From the NCBI RefSeq assembly GCF_029407905.1, contig NC_073629.1, positions 55,564,301-55,628,300 of the forward strand: a stretch of DNA of 64,000 nt, in the 5' to 3' direction. This stretch comes from Bubalus kerabau. Its lineage: Eukaryota > Chordata > Mammalia > Artiodactyla > Bovidae. This document shows positions 45,833-58,847 of this stretch, piece by piece; positions within the stretch are counted from its first letter, which is position 1, and each line of letters starts with the position of its first letter. Made by a program: the position numbers and the translations under genes. A model generated the notes under the pieces. It made no database searches and was not told the origin of the DNA. It saw only the letters and a list, made by a program, of their open reading frames with translations.

Positions 45833-46327
45833 CTTGTTTTATAAAGCCCACTTTTTACTCATTTAGAGGTTAGAAAAACACTGTGCTGTATTCTTTAGAT
45901 TTTAGCTGTTTTCTCTTTCAACCTGCTTTCTCTAGTTTATTTGTTAAAAATTTTTTTAAACTTTTATACAATTTTTAAAGGTTACTTTTCATTTACAGTT
46001 ATTACAAAATATTTGTAATTACTAGCGTTGTATTATACATCCTTGAGTTTATCTTACACTCAATAGTTTGTACCTCACTCTCCCACACTGCCCTCCCCCA
46101 ACTTTCCTCTCCTCTCTGGTAACCACTAGCTTGTTCTCTGTTAGCAACAACTTTGCTTATTTTATGTTATATTCATTTGTCATACTTTCTAAATTCCATA
46201 TATAAGCAGTATCATATAGTATTTATCTTTCTGACTTATTTCATTGGCACAATGTCCTCCTCCAAGTCCATCCATATGACTACAATGGCAAAATTGTTCT
46301 TTTTATGGCTGAGTAGTATTCCATTAT

Positions 46328-46353
46328 ATACACACACACACACACACACACAC
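46328..46353. repeat. (CA)n microsatellite in L1
   Basis: About 13 CA units at the L1 ATTCCATTATATA site, a place where such repeats often grow. Confidence 0.95.
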
Positions 46354-47904
46354 CACAGCTTCTTTATCATCAGAGAATAGACACTTAGGTCGTTTCCATA
46401 CTTTGGCTATTATAAACAATGCTGCTATGAACATTGCGGTGCATGCATTTTTTTTGAATTGGTGGTTTGGGTTTTTTTTGGATATATACCCAGGAGTGGA
46501 ATTACTGAGTCATATTATTTCTGAGAAATCTCCATACTTTTTTCCACAGTGGTTCCACCAATTTACATTACCATCAACAGTGTACAAGGATTCCCTTTTC
46601 TCCATCTCCTTGCAGACATTTGTTTTTTTATAGGCTTTTTGATGATAGCCATTCTGACAGATGTGAGGCAATACCTCTTTGTGGTTTTGATTTGCATTCC
46701 TCTGATGATTAGCAATAATGAGTATCTGTTCATGTGCCTGTTGGCCATCTGCATTTCTTCTTTGGCTAAGTGTCTATTGATTTCTTTGGGCTATTTTAAA
46801 AATTTTTTAAAAAGCGTTGAGCTGTATGAGCTGTTTACATATTAATCCTTTATTAGTTGTATCATTTGAAAACATTTCCTCCCATTCAATACATTTTTTG
46901 TTTTATCAATGGTTTCCTCTGCTGTGCAAAAGCTTTTTAGTTAGATCTCATCTGTTTATTTTTGCTTTTATTTCCTTTACTTTAGAAGAGGGTTCAAAAA
47001 AATAATCGCCATGATTTATGTCAAAGAGTGTTCTGCCTGTTTTCTTGTTGGAAGTTTAACATTTTTGGATTTAAATAGGCCTTTAATTCATTCGGAATTT
47101 ATTTTTGTACATGACGACAGACAATGTTTTAATTTCATTCTTTTATATGCAGCTGTCCAGTTTCTCCAGCACCACTTGCTGAAGAGACTGTCTTTTCTCC
47201 ATTGTATATTCTTGCCTCCTTTGTCATAGATTAATTGACCATAAGAATATGGGTTTATTTCTGGGCTTTCTAGCCTATTCCCTTGATTTTTTGCCAGTAC
47301 CATACTGCTTTGATAACTGTAGCTTTGCAGTATAGTCTGAAGTCAAGGAGCTTGATTCCTACAGCTCTGTTCTTTGTCAAGATTGTTTTGGCTATTCAGG
47401 GACTTTTGTGTTTCTATATAAATTCTAAAATTGTTTTAGTTCAGAGAAAAATGTTATTGGTATTTTGATAAGAGATTGCACTGATCTGTAGATTACCTTG
47501 AGTAATATGGTCCTTTTAACAATAATGATTCTTCCAATCCAAGAACAGGATATATCTTTCTATCTGTATCATCTTCAATTTCTTTCATCAGAATTTTATA
47601 GTTTTTGGAATACAGGTCTTTTGCCTCCTTAGTTATTCTTTTTGATACAATGGTAAATGGGACTGTTTCCTTAATTTATCTTTCTGATTTCTTTTGTGAA
47701 TGTATAGAAATGCAATAGATCTCTGTATATTAATTGTATATCCTGCAAATTTACTGAATTCATCGATAAGCATCTTTAGGTGGCATCTTTAGGATTTCCT
47801 ATGTATAGCACAATGTCATGTGGAAACAGTGACAGTTTTACTTCTTCCTTTCCAATTTGGACTCCTTTTTTTTTTTTTCTCCCTCTGATTGCTGTGGCTA
47901 GGAT

Positions 47905-47993
47905 CTCAGGGATGGTGGAGCCTGGTGGGCTGCCATCTATGAGGCTGCACAGAGTAAGACACGACTGAAGTGACTTAGCAGCAGCAGCAGCAG
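47905..47993 (+). mobile_element. Bov-A2 SINE 3' fragment in L1
   Basis: GGGATGGTGGAGCCTGGTGG to the (CAG)n tail; only the last part of the SINE is present. Confidence 0.85.
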
Positions 47994-48480
47994 GACTTCC
48001 TAAATGATGTTAAATAAAAGTGGTGAGAATTTTGTCTTATTTCTGGCCTTGGAGGAAGTGCTTTCTACATTTCACCACTGAGTATGACGTTAGCTCTGGG
48101 ACTGCCATATATAGCCTTTACTATGTTTAAGTATGTTCTCTCTATCTTCATTTTCTGGAGAATTTTTATCATAAAAGGATGTTGAATTTTATTAAAAGTC
48201 TTTTCTGCATCCATTGAGATGATCATACAGTTTTTTTCTTCAATTTGTTAATGTTGTGTATCACACTGATTGACTTGTGTATACTGAAAAACCCTTGCTT
48301 CCCTAGGCTAAATCCCACTTGATCGTTGTGTATGATTCTTTTAATGTATTGCTGGATTTGGTTTGCTAGTATTTTATTGAGGATTTTAGTGTCTATATTC
48401 ATCAGTGATATTGGCCTGTAACTGTCTTTTTTTGTGTATGATAGCTTTGGAAAACATTCTAGGAAATTATAATTCCACAA

Positions 48481-49395
48481 AAATAACTCTAGAAGAGATA
48501 ACAGTTATAAAAAAAAATCACAGTGCTACAAAACACCTCAAATAAATTAGCTAGGAAATATTTGAAGTCTTTAAGTACCTGACAAGGTAGGTTGACTAAC
48601 TTAATACTCCATGTGTAATCTCCTTCTTTCATGCTTAAAATAAGAGGCAGCTTATTAAGGGGAAAATAAAAACAAAAAAGCAAGATTTCTCAGACTTACT
48701 TGCACTTGGGGGCTAGGGAGGAGGCAGTGCATTCATGGTGCATGTGACAGAATTCCAGGACAGATATAAGCGACGTTTGTACCTTTGTGCTTCTGAGAAT
48801 GGTTTTGCTTTTCTGAACAAAAGTACTTATTGGGTTCTCATCATCCTAGTGAAGTAAAGCTTGGATTTTAATAAGAGTTCAAGAAAAGGCCTAAGGACTC
48901 TTACAAAGTAGTCAGTCAGACCAGGAAAAACATGATTAAAGACAGGAACCTCAAAAGTTGTCATCCATAACAGCTGAATTTATTGACTTGCCTTTGGCTT
49001 GGGGTGACTAGGGGGAAGGGAAATGGATATTCTTTAAAAAACAAAAAACAAAATTCCTATTGCTCTCATACAGGTTTGACGCAGGAAACCATACTATCTA
49101 TGTGACCCTGCCAAAACTAAGCATGAATTTTAATTGGCTTCAGATTAATGCTTTCAGGCATCTTACAGAAACAAATGCAAATCCTTTTTGAAAGAAGGCA
49201 CTTTAAATCCAGGCACTAAAATAATTCCCACAGGTAAAGTTCCAGTGAAAATGTACAACAATTAGAAATCACAAAGTACAGGCAGAAAAAGAAATTCACC
49301 ATGAGTGAGAAAAAAAACTAGGAGTAGCATAGCAAAGATTTCATTTGTTATCATTATGTTGCACAAAATGTGAAAAAGTATATTTTATAGGTAAA
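48481..49395. other. PKN2 intron, unassigned
   Basis: No repeat family recognised. Text near 48700-49250 is of mixed composition. Confidence 0.45.
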
Positions 49396-49399
49396 GTTA

Positions 49400-50160
49400 A
49401 ATTAAAAACATATCAAAAGAATGACTAAAACAAGAGACTGTCGAAGATTAACAAAACTAAGCATAAATTGTAGTAGTAAAATATATATATATGTATATAG
49501 ATAGATGGACAGCAGAATTAGAAACATAATGTACATGGTCAAGACCAAACTGGACATGCAGAAAGAAATTATTAGAGAAATGGGCAAAGACTTGAAGAAA
49601 TTACTATTCGTCTAGTTAGAGCAACAAAATGAAACAGAAGAGAGAATAGAGGAGGAGCAATATTGGAGAGGGGTTAAGCACTTCTCATAATCAATGAAAC
49701 ACACAAATCTCAGATTCAGGAACCCAACAAATCCCAAGCAGATCAAATGAAAGGAAACATATACCATTATACAGAACACTGTAGACAAACAGCTTGTTAA
49801 AAACATCTAGGGAGAAAGGGCAGAATATCAGCACAGTTTAAGTATTAGACTGGCAGCTGCCTATTCAACAACAGGGCAATCCAGAAGACATAAAATAATA
49901 GTTTACAGCTATTGATAGAAATTAAATTCCAACCTAGAATGATATACCAGAGAAAATATCTTTCTAAAGTCTATACCTTTAAGAAGAAAAAGAAACAAAA
50001 TGAAGGAAGGTCTGAGAAGCATGAGGAAATGATGTACAAAGAAAATAAATGTAAACCAACAATGACTATATAAAATAATAATTAATCTAATTTATGGAAT
50101 TGAAGATACAATGATAGAACTAGAATATGAACGATGATAGCACATAAGTGGAGTTAAGTA
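49400..50160 (+). mobile_element. Old L1-like fragment
   Basis: A-rich plus-strand text (AAACAGCTTGTTAAAAACAT, GAATGATATACCAGAGAAAA) resembling an old L1 body. Positions 49480-49505 are a (TA)n tract. Low certainty. Confidence 0.45.
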
Positions 50161-50639
50161 GACTGAAATTATTCTTAATTTCTTATACGGTATGGAAAGA
50201 AGGTATACCACTAAGAGTCTAGTTGACAAAGAGAAACCACACTAGATATTTCGAACAAAGGGAATTTAACACAGGGAAATAGTTACATCATAAATATTCA
50301 GGTATTGTGCAAAGGACTTGAGAAAAAAATTCCTTTTCTCAGACAGCTTAGAAGATACAGTCTATATACGTACATAAAGGGGTATGCATGTCCATTTCTA
50401 AATAGTATATGTGTGCATACATTAACATTTTCAAGTATACTGAAGAATTGAAAGAATTGTGTAGTGAGCACCCATATTCCCACCACCTAGATTCTACCAA
50501 TACACACACACATACAAACACAAACACCCCAAACTCATGTGAAGAAAGATTAAAAAAAGAGAGAGAGAGAAAGCAAATATAAATGGTAGGAGGAAAGATG
50601 GGATAATTAGATTTGGGAGGAACAGCGTCAGAATTGAAG

Positions 50640-51150
50640 TAAGAGACAGAGCCCAGATTATATGAAGGGTATCTCTGTAATGCTACAAATTTGTACTCTA
50701 TTCTGTAAAGAATGGAGTCATTGAGAGATTTAAAGCAAGAAAGTAACAGGATCAAAACTGAATACTAAGTAAAAATTACTGGTAGCACTGTTTAGGTTGG
50801 ATTAAACCTGAACTTGGAGGCTTTAGCAGTGAGGATTGAGAATACAAATTCGAGACCTATGTCAGAGGTAGAATCTACAGGCTTGGTGAAATGACTTACA
50901 CTGAAGACTGAAAGTAGAAAAGAGAGAAAGAAATCTATAGTAAATGTCAGATTTCATTTATAGATTATGGGGCCCATGCCATTAACAAGGCAGAAAACAA
51001 AAGGGAAAGATTTAGAGGCAGTGTTCCAGAAAAGAAGAGTTCAACTTTAAACATGACAAAAGGCAAAGTCAGTAGGATAATACCTATATTCAGGTAATTA
51101 TCCAAAAGGTAATAAGGCTATAAATTCTCAGATGAAGCCCAGAAAATCCA
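50640..51150 (-). mobile_element. L2-like old repeat
   Basis: GAGAGATTTAAAGCAAGAAA and AACAGGATCAAAACTGA follow the reversed L2 order also seen at 38680-39085. Confidence 0.45.
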
Positions 51151-51211
51151 TCTTGGTTTGAAATACCACTCTAGAAGTCAGCAGAAAATACGACATGGTT
51201 AAAAGCTCCTT

Positions 51212-52330
51212 GTTGCTGTTCAGCTGCCAAATTGCGTCCAACTCTTTGCGACCCCATGGATCGCAGCACACTAGGCCACTCTGTCCACCACTATCTCCCT
51301 GAGTTTGCTCAAACTCATGTCCATTGAGTCAGTGATGCTATCCAACATTATCATCCTCTGTCACACCCTTCTCCTCTTGCCGTCAATTTTTCCAAGCATC
51401 AGGGTCTTTTCCAATGAGTCAGTTCTTTGCATCATGTGGCCAAAGTATCTGAGCTTCAGCTTCAGCATCAGTCCTTCCAATGAGTATATTCAGGGTTGAT
51501 TAATCTTTTAGGATTGACTGGTTTGCTTTCCTTGCTGTCCAAGGACTCTCAAGAGTCTTCTCCAGCACCACAGTTTAATTCTTCAGCACTCAGTCTTGTT
51601 TACAGTCCAATTCTTACATCCATACTTGACTGCTGGAAAAACCATTGCTTTGACTATATGGGTCTTTGTCAGCAAAGCGACGTCTCTGCTTTTTAAAACA
51701 GTCTAGGTTTGACATACCTATTCTTCCAAGGAGCAAGCGTCTTTTATTTTCATGGCTGCAGTCACCATCTGCAGTGATTTTGGAGCCCAAGAAAAAAATG
51801 TCTGTCACTTTTTCCATTGTTTCCCCATCTATTTGCCATGAAGTGATGGGACTGGAGGCCATGATCTTAGTTTTCTGAATGTTGAGTTTTAAGCCAACTT
51901 TTTCACTCTCCTCTTTCACTTTCATCAAGAGGTTCCTTAGTTCCTCTTCCCTTTCTGCCATTAAAGTGGTATCATCTGCATATCTGAGGTTGTTGATATT
52001 TCTCCAGCAATTGTGATTCTAGCTTGCGATTCATCTAGCCCAGCATTTCGGATGATGTACTCTGCATATAAGTTAAATAAGCAGGGTGACATTAATACAG
52101 CCTTGACGTACTCCTTTCCCAATTTTGAACCAGTCCATTGTTCCATGTCCAGTTCTAACTGCTGCTTCTTGTCCTGCATACAGGTTTCTCAGGAGGCAGG
52201 TAAGGTGGTCTGCTATCCCCATCTCTTGAAGAATATTCCAGTTCGTTGTGATCCACACATTCAAAGGCTTTAGCTTAGTCAGTGAACCAGAAGTATATGT
52301 TTTTTCCAATTCTCTAGTTATTCTTGTTAT
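51212..52330 (-). mobile_element. BovB LINE
   Basis: 3' end at 51212 (TTGCTGTTCAGCTGCC variant), 5' truncated near 52330 at the reverse transcriptase palm. Minus-strand pieces include AEREEELRNLLMKVKEESEK and QGCINVTLLI; the YADD zone is frameshifted. Confidence 0.92.
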
Positions 52331-52693
52331 TCTCCTTAGGGATAACATTTTCCAAGGGCAGAAAGATGAGTAAAAATGGAATTTGCTAGTAGTTTCCCCA
52401 ACAACGTATAGAGCAACAGATATACTGTTTCTGGTGCTTTTAGTATTTTCTCTAAATCCACAACTGAGCGGTTGGCTTTCAAAATGAGTTAAGAGTTCTA
52501 GAACACAGGAGCAGTCCTCATCCATAGAAGACTCCTAACTAAGGCTCAGCCTTAAACTGTTCCCTTGATTTTCTTGGAGGTTAGTATTGTAACTGAATCT
52601 TTACTTCCCAGCCTCAGGAAAGTTTCCTCAGATTTTACTTACATGCCAATACAGGTTTCATGTTCAGATTTAGAAAAGCTTAACTGTCTCATG

Positions 52694-52905
52694 GACTTTC
52701 TTGGTGGCTCAGTGGTAAAGAATCGGCCTGCAATGCAAGAGACACAGATTCGATCTCTTGAGTTGGGAAGATCCCCCTGGAGAAGGAAATGGCAACCCAC
52801 TCCAATATTATTGCCTGGGAAATCCCATGGACAGAGGAGCCTGGCAAGCTACACTCCATGGGGTTGTGGAGTTGGACATGACTTAGTTACTAAAGAACAA
52901 CAATT
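52694..52905 (+). mobile_element. Bov-tA SINE
   Basis: GGACTTTCTTGGTGGCTCAG head to a GTTACTAAAGAACAACAATT tail. Confidence 0.9.
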
Positions 52906-53847
52906 AAATGCCTCATACTTGACCTTTTCTTAGGCTATTAAAACCCCTGTTCACCAAACACCATAGAAAGAGCATAGTCTGTATTTTCTTTGTTTTATGA
53001 ATGAGAAACAAGGCCTGGAGAGGCTGTACCACTACAAGTGGTATACAACCACATAAATACATGATGGCCCAGCTGGAATGAGACCTTGGATTATACAAAC
53101 TATGGTCTTGACACCTAGCTGACTCCCAATGCTCAATATTCATAATGTTGTCTTCTATAGCCAGGATGTCTGTTTAGGGAACAAAACTATTTATTTAATT
53201 TTTTTAAAATAAGAGGAAATATAATTGAATATAATTGAAGTAAATCTAGCCAAATCTAAATTAATAAAAGCAGTAATATACTGAAGCACTATCTTCCTAT
53301 TTACCACTCTCACAAAGACAATCTATGTCTCTTAGTTACCATTCACTGGTCAACATTTTGGTTTTTACTTATACACTGATTTTTAAAATAAGCTGCTCCA
53401 GATTCTTGACCTGTGTTACAATCATGTTAACTGTGTTATTTCCCTCCAGATGCAGCTTTCTTGTTTAAACAGATATGCTTACCATATACAGTCATCTGGA
53501 AACTGTCCAGATTATAATAAATGCTCATTAGTTATTAATGGATCTTAATCAAGATTTCTGTGTACTCAGGGTGACCTTTGTCAGATGTCACTCAACTGAA
53601 GTAATTTTGCTGAAATAATTTATAACTACTACAACCTTTAATTGAACTTTCTTAGTATTTTACAAAAACAGCATGGATAGGATTGTGGATTACAGGTCAG
53701 ATCCTGTAAAACTCTTAAGAGAAAAACATAGGCACAACACACTTTGACATAAATTTCAGCAACATCTTTTTTGACACACCTTTTAGAGTAACAAAAATAA
53801 AAATAAACAAATGGGACCTAACTAAACTTAATCTTTTGAACAGCCAA
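52906..53847. other. PKN2 intron without clear features
   Basis: Positions 52975-53130 may be a reversed MIR (GAATGAGAAACAAGGCCTGG ... ATGGCCCAGCTGGAATGAGA). Nothing else was recognised. Confidence 0.5.
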
Positions 53848-55088
53848 GTTCAGTTCAGTTCAGTTGCTCAGTTGTGTCCGATTCTTTGCAACCCCATGGA
53901 CTGCAGCACGCCAGGCCTCCTGGTCCATCACTAACTCCCGGAGTTTACTCAAACTCATGTCCATTGAGTCAGTGATGCCATCCAACCATCTCATCCTTTG
54001 TCATCCCCTTCTCCAACCACCTTCAATCTTTCCCAGCATCAGGGTCTTTTTAAATGAGTCAGTTCTTCGCATCAGGTGGCCAAAGTATTGGAGTTTTAGC
54101 TTCAACATCAGTTCTGCCAATGAATATTCTGGACTGATTTCCTTTAGAAGGGACTGGTTGGATCTCCTTGCAGTCCAAGGGATTCTCAAGAGTCTTCTCC
54201 AATACCGCAGTTCTAAAGCATCAATTGTTCAGCACTCAGCTTTCTTTACAGTCCAACTCTCAGATTCATACATGACTACTGGAAAAACCATAGTTTTGAC
54301 TAGATGGACCTTTGTCAGCAAACTAATGTCTCTGCTTTTTAATATCCTGTCTAGGTTGCTCATAACTTTTCTTCCAAGGAGTAAGCATCTTTTAATTTCA
54401 TGGCTGCATTCACCATCTGCAGTGATTTTGGAGCCCAAAAAAATAAAGTCTGACACTGTTTCCCCACCTATTTGCCATGAAGTGATGGGACCAGATGCCA
54501 TGATCTTCGTTTTCTGAAGGTTGAGCTTTAAGCCAACTTTTCACTCTCCTCTTTCACTTTCATCAAGAGGCTCTTTAGTTCCTCTTAGCTTTCTGCCATA
54601 AGGGTGGTGTCATCTGCATATCTGAGGTGATTGATAGTTCTCCTGCAATCTTGATTCCAGCTTGTGCTTCTTCCAGCCCAGCATTTCTCATGATGTACTC
54701 TGCATATAAGTTAAATAAGCAGGGTGACAATATACAGCCTTGATGGACTCCTTTTCCTATTTGGAACCAGTCTGTTGTTCCATGGCCAGTACTAACTGTT
54801 GCTTCCTGACCTGCATTCAGATTTCTCAAGAGGCAGGTCAGGTGGTCTGATATTCCCATCTCTTGAAGAATTTTCCACAGTTTGTGGTGATCCACACAGT
54901 CAAAGGCTTTGGCATAGTCAATAAAACAGAAATAGATGCCTTTCTGGAACTCTCTTGCTTTTTCAATGATCCAGCGGATGTTGGCAATTGGATCTCTGGT
55001 TCCTCTGCCTTTTCTAAAATGAGCTTGAACATGTGGAAGTTCACATTTCATGTACTGTTGAAGCCTGGCTTGGAGAATTTTGAGCACA
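53848..55088 (-). mobile_element. BovB LINE, 5' end against L1
   Basis: Starts with tandem TTCAG at the 3' end. It covers the reverse transcriptase with HYADD-zone text and ends abruptly at GGAGAATTTTGAGCA (55085), where L1 text begins. The polymerase motifs FIDYAKAFDCVDHHKLWKIL and QGCILSPCLFNLYAEYIMRN are intact, but YADD falls in a frameshift. Confidence 0.93.
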
Positions 55089-56133
55089 GCAAAGAAAACC
55101 ATAAATAAGACAAAAAGATAACCCTCAGAATGGAAGAAAATAGTTGCAAACAAAGCAACTGACAGAGGATTGATTTCCAAAATATACAAGCAGCTCATGC
55201 AGGTCAATTTCAAAAAAACAAACAACCCAATCAAAAAATGGGCGGAAGACCTAGACATTTCTCCAAAGAAGACAAAGATACAGATGGCTAACACATGAAA
55301 AGATGTTCAACATCATTCATTATTAGAGAAATGGAAATCAAAACTACAATGAGGTATATCACCTGACACTGGTGATATACCTGGCCATCGTTAAAAAAAT
55401 CTACAAACAATAAATGCTGGAGAGAGTGTGGAGAAAAGGAACCCTCTTACACTACTTGTGGGAATGTAAACTGATACAGCCACTATGGAGAACAGTATGG
55501 AAAGTCCTCAAAAACTAAAAATAGAAGAACCACATGATCTAGCAATTCCACTCCGGGGCATATACCCAGAGAAAACTATAATTCAAAAAGGTACATGCAC
55601 CCCAATGCTCACTGAAGCACTATTTACAATAGCCAGGACATGGAAGTAACCTAAATGTCCATCAACAGAGGAACGGACAAAGAAGATGTGGTACATACAT
55701 ACAATGGAATATTACTTGGCCATTTAAAGGGAAAAGATTATGTCATTTGCAGAGATGTACATGGACCCATAGACTGTCATACAGAGTGAAGTAAGTCAGA
55801 AAGAAAAATAATGTTAACACGTACGTGTGGAATCTTATTTGCAAAGCAGAAACAAAGAGACAGATGTATAAAAAAAATTAATGGATACCAATGGGAAGTG
55901 GGGAAGTGCGATGCATTGGGAAATTGGGATTGATACGTACACATTACTATGTATAAGATATATAAGTAATGAGAACCTACTGTATATCACAGGGAACTCT
56001 ACTTGGTGTTCTGTGATGACCTGACTAGAAGGGAAATCCAAAAAAAGGAGTATATATGGCTGATTTAGTTTGCTGTATAGCAGAAAATGACACAGCAGTG
56101 TAAAGCAACTATACTCCAATTAAAAAAAAAACA
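55086..56133 (+). mobile_element. L1 LINE 3' end between two BovB copies
   Basis: ORF2-end text (AATGGGCGGAAGACCTAGAC, ACTTGTGGGAATGTAAACTG) and a 3' end with AACTATACTCCAATT plus a poly(A) tail. Orientation is opposite to both neighbouring BovB copies. Confidence 0.92.
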
Positions 56134-56324
56134 AACCTGTCTTCCCAAGTGACTGTACTGTTTTTGCATTCCTACCAGCAAAGGGTATAAGATTATCGGA
56201 CCCAAAAAGCATTTGAGCATAACATCTAACCCATCATTGTCTGTGACTATGATATGCTGTCACAGGGAAAAACCCCAATGAACCAAGCTTAAGTATAAAA
56301 ATAAGATAAGAATATTATACTTTT

Positions 56325-57806
56325 TCAGTTCAGTTCAGTCGCTCAGTCATGTCCAACTCTTTGGGACCCCATGAATCGCAGCACGCCAGGCCTCCCTGTC
56401 CATCACCAACTCCTGGAGTTCACTCAAACTCATGTCCATTGAGTCGGTGATGCCATCCAGCCATCTCATCCTTGTTGTCCCCTTCTCCTCCTGCCCTCAA
56501 TCCCTCCCAGCATCAGAGTCTTTTCCAATGAGTCAACTCTTCGCATGAGATAGCCAAAGTATTGGAGTTTCAGCTTTAGCATCATTCCTTCCAATGAACA
56601 CCCAGGATTGATCTCCTTTAGAATGGACTGGTTGGATCTCCTTGCAGTCCAAGGGACTCTCAAGAGTCTTCTCCAACACCACAGTTCAAAAGCATCAATT
56701 CTTAGGCACTCAGCTTTCTTCATAGTCCAACTCTCACATCCATACATGACCACTGGAAAAACCATAGCCTTGACTAGATGGACCTTTGTTGGCAAAGTAA
56801 TGTCTCTGCTTTTCAATATGCTATCTATGTTGGTCATAACTTTACTTCCAAGGAGTAAGTGTCTTTTAAGTTCATGGCTGCAATCACCATCTGCAGTGAT
56901 TTTGGAGCCCAAAAAAATAAAGTCTGACACTGTTTCCACCGTTTCCCCATCTATTTCCCATGAAGTGATGGGACCGGATGCCATGATTTTCGTTTTCTGA
57001 ATGTTGAGCTTTAAGGCAACGTTTTTACTCTCCTCTTTCACTTTCATCAAGAGGCTTTTGAGTTCCTCTTCACTTTCTACCATAAGGGTGGTATCGTCTG
57101 CATATCTGAGGTGATTGATAGTTCTCCTGGCAATCTTGATTCCAGCTTGTGCTTCTTCCAGCCAAGCGTTTTTCATGATGTACTCTGCATATAAGTTAAA
57201 TAAGCAGGGTGACAATATACAGCCTTGATGGACTCCTTTTCCTATTTGGAACCAGTCTGTTGTTCCATGGCCAGTACTAACCGTTGCTTCCTGACCTGCA
57301 CATAGGTTTCTCAAGAAGCAGGTCAGGTGGTCTGGTATGCCCATCTCTTGAAGAATTTTCCACAGTTTATAGTGATCCACACAGTCAAAGGCTTTGGCAT
57401 AGTCCATAAAGCAGAAATAGGTGTTTTTCTGGAAGTCTCTTGCTTTTTCCATGATCCAGCAGATGTTGGCAGTTGGATCTCTGGTTCCTCTGCCTTTTCT
57501 AAAAAGAGCTTGAACATCTGGAAGTTCACAGTTCACGTATTGCTGAAGCCTGGCTTGAAGAATTTTGAGCATTACTTTACTAGCGTGTGAGATGAGTGCA
57601 ACTGTGTGGTAGTTTGAGCATTCTTTGGCATTTCCTTTCTTTCAGATTGGAATGAAAACTGGCCTTTTCCAGTCCTGTGGCCACTGCTGAGTTTTCCAAA
57701 TTTGCTGGCATATTGAGTGCAGCACTCACAGCATCATCTTTCAGGGTCTGAAATAGCTCAACTGGAATTCCATCACCTCCACTAACTTTGTTTGTAGTGA
57801 TGCTTT
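56325..57806 (-). mobile_element. BovB LINE, best preserved copy
   Basis: Starts TTCAGTTCAGTTCAGTCGCT at the 3' end and runs to about 57806, where it is 5' truncated. It encodes a long open frame (see next entry). BovB is thought to have entered ruminants by horizontal transfer and to be still young. Confidence 0.95.
56466..57572 (-). pseudogene. BovB reverse transcriptase fragment, 368 codons open
   Basis: The longest open frame in the window. Seen: GRGTRD at residue 28, palm Asp in FMDYAKAFD (residue 57), QGCILSPCLF at 116-125, and YADD at 157-160, followed by thumb and C-terminal text LKLQYFGYLMRRVDSLEKTL. The family protein also has an N-terminal endonuclease, absent here through 5' truncation, so it is not an autonomous element. 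The start Met is only the first in-frame ATG. No promoter visible. Confidence 0.92.
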
Positions 57807-58510
57807 TTAATTAAGCAGAAATACCAGCAACAGAAAAAGGAAAGGAAAATGTATGAAAGCCAGAAACTTTCATAATTTGATGAAAACCATTAATCTACAC
57901 ACCTATGAAGCTCAAGATAAATACAAAGAAATTCACACCTAAGCTCATCATAGTCAAAGCATTAAAAACTGAAAACAAAGAGGAAAATCTTGAAAGCAGC
58001 AAGAGGAAAGACTCACTACATACAGAACAATAACTATGAATATCAGACTCCTCATATGAAAGGATAAAGGATCACCAGAAGTGGGATGACACAGCCAAAG
58101 TCCTAGATGGAAAAACCGTTAACCAACAATTCTATATCCAGCAAAACTATCCTTCAAAAATGAAGGTGAAATAATTCCCAGTTAAACAAAGATAGCGGGA
58201 ATTTATTGCTATCTGAACTTTCTTACAAGAAATATTAAAAGTCTTTCAGATTGAGAAGAAATGGCACCAGCTGGTAACTTAAATCCACATGAATAAAATG
58301 CTCTAGAAAAGTTAAATACCTTCATAAAGATAAGTTTATGTAAAAGTTGTATGTGTATGTTCGTATCAGCAATATCTATAAAAGGTCAACTGTGGAAACA
58401 ACCCAGATGTCTCATCAACTGGTGAATAACTAAGGAAAACATGGTATATTCATATAATGGAATACTATTCAGCACTAAAAAGGAATGAAGTACTGAGAAG
58501 GCCCAGAGCT
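57807..58510 (+). mobile_element. Old L1 LINE fragments
   Basis: AACCAACAATTCTATATCCA and CAAAAATGAAGGTGAAATAA (58120-58170), then AATGGAATACTATTCAGCAC (58458): separate pieces of an old L1 in plus order. Confidence 0.75.
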
Positions 58511-58618
58511 AATTTATAAAAGCCAGTAACTAGGCCCCAAGTGTGAAAACAAAACTGACGACTGAAGTTTAGAGTCAAAACATATGGAAAAAATGTCTAT
58601 GAAATGATAGAACCACTG

Positions 58619-58834
58619 TGCTGTGCTGTGTTTAGTCATTTAGTCACATGTGACTCTTTGCTATCCCATGGACTGTAGTTTGCCAGGCTCCTCTGTCCAT
58701 GGGGATTCTCCAGTCAAGAATATTAGAGTTGGTTGCTATGCCTTACTCCAGGGAATCTTCCCAGCCCAGGGATCAAACCCAGGTCTCCCACATTGCAGGT
58801 GGATTTTTTACTGGCTAAACCACCAGGGAAGCTG
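58619..58834 (-). mobile_element. Bov-tA SINE, shared target site (first)
   Basis: Reversed Bov-tA between GATAGAACCACTG at 58606-58618 and 58835-58847. Confidence 0.95.
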
Positions 58835-58847
58835 GATAGAACCACTG

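Larger units (their letters stand above)
45950..48480 (-). mobile_element. L1 LINE, reversed, longest L1 in window
   Basis: Runs from the 3' UTR (near 45950) through the ORF2 end to the reverse transcriptase zone. On the minus strand 48480-48223 reads KDSYRPISLMNIDTKILNKI and QQYIKRIIHNDQVGF, both L1 polymerase fingers/palm text (RPISLMNID). The frame is broken downstream. It has a (CA)n tract at 46328-46353 and a SINE fragment at 47905-47993. Confidence 0.92.

Noticed and set aside
52073..52525. 150-codon minus frame starting in unique sequence and entering BovB
   Set aside because: Only the BovB half is protein-like; the upstream half is low-complexity intron translation, so the join is chance.
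53864..54517. 217-codon plus frame
   Set aside because: Antisense of BovB; the same frame appears at 56608-57000 and elsewhere in BovB, and no known protein matches it.
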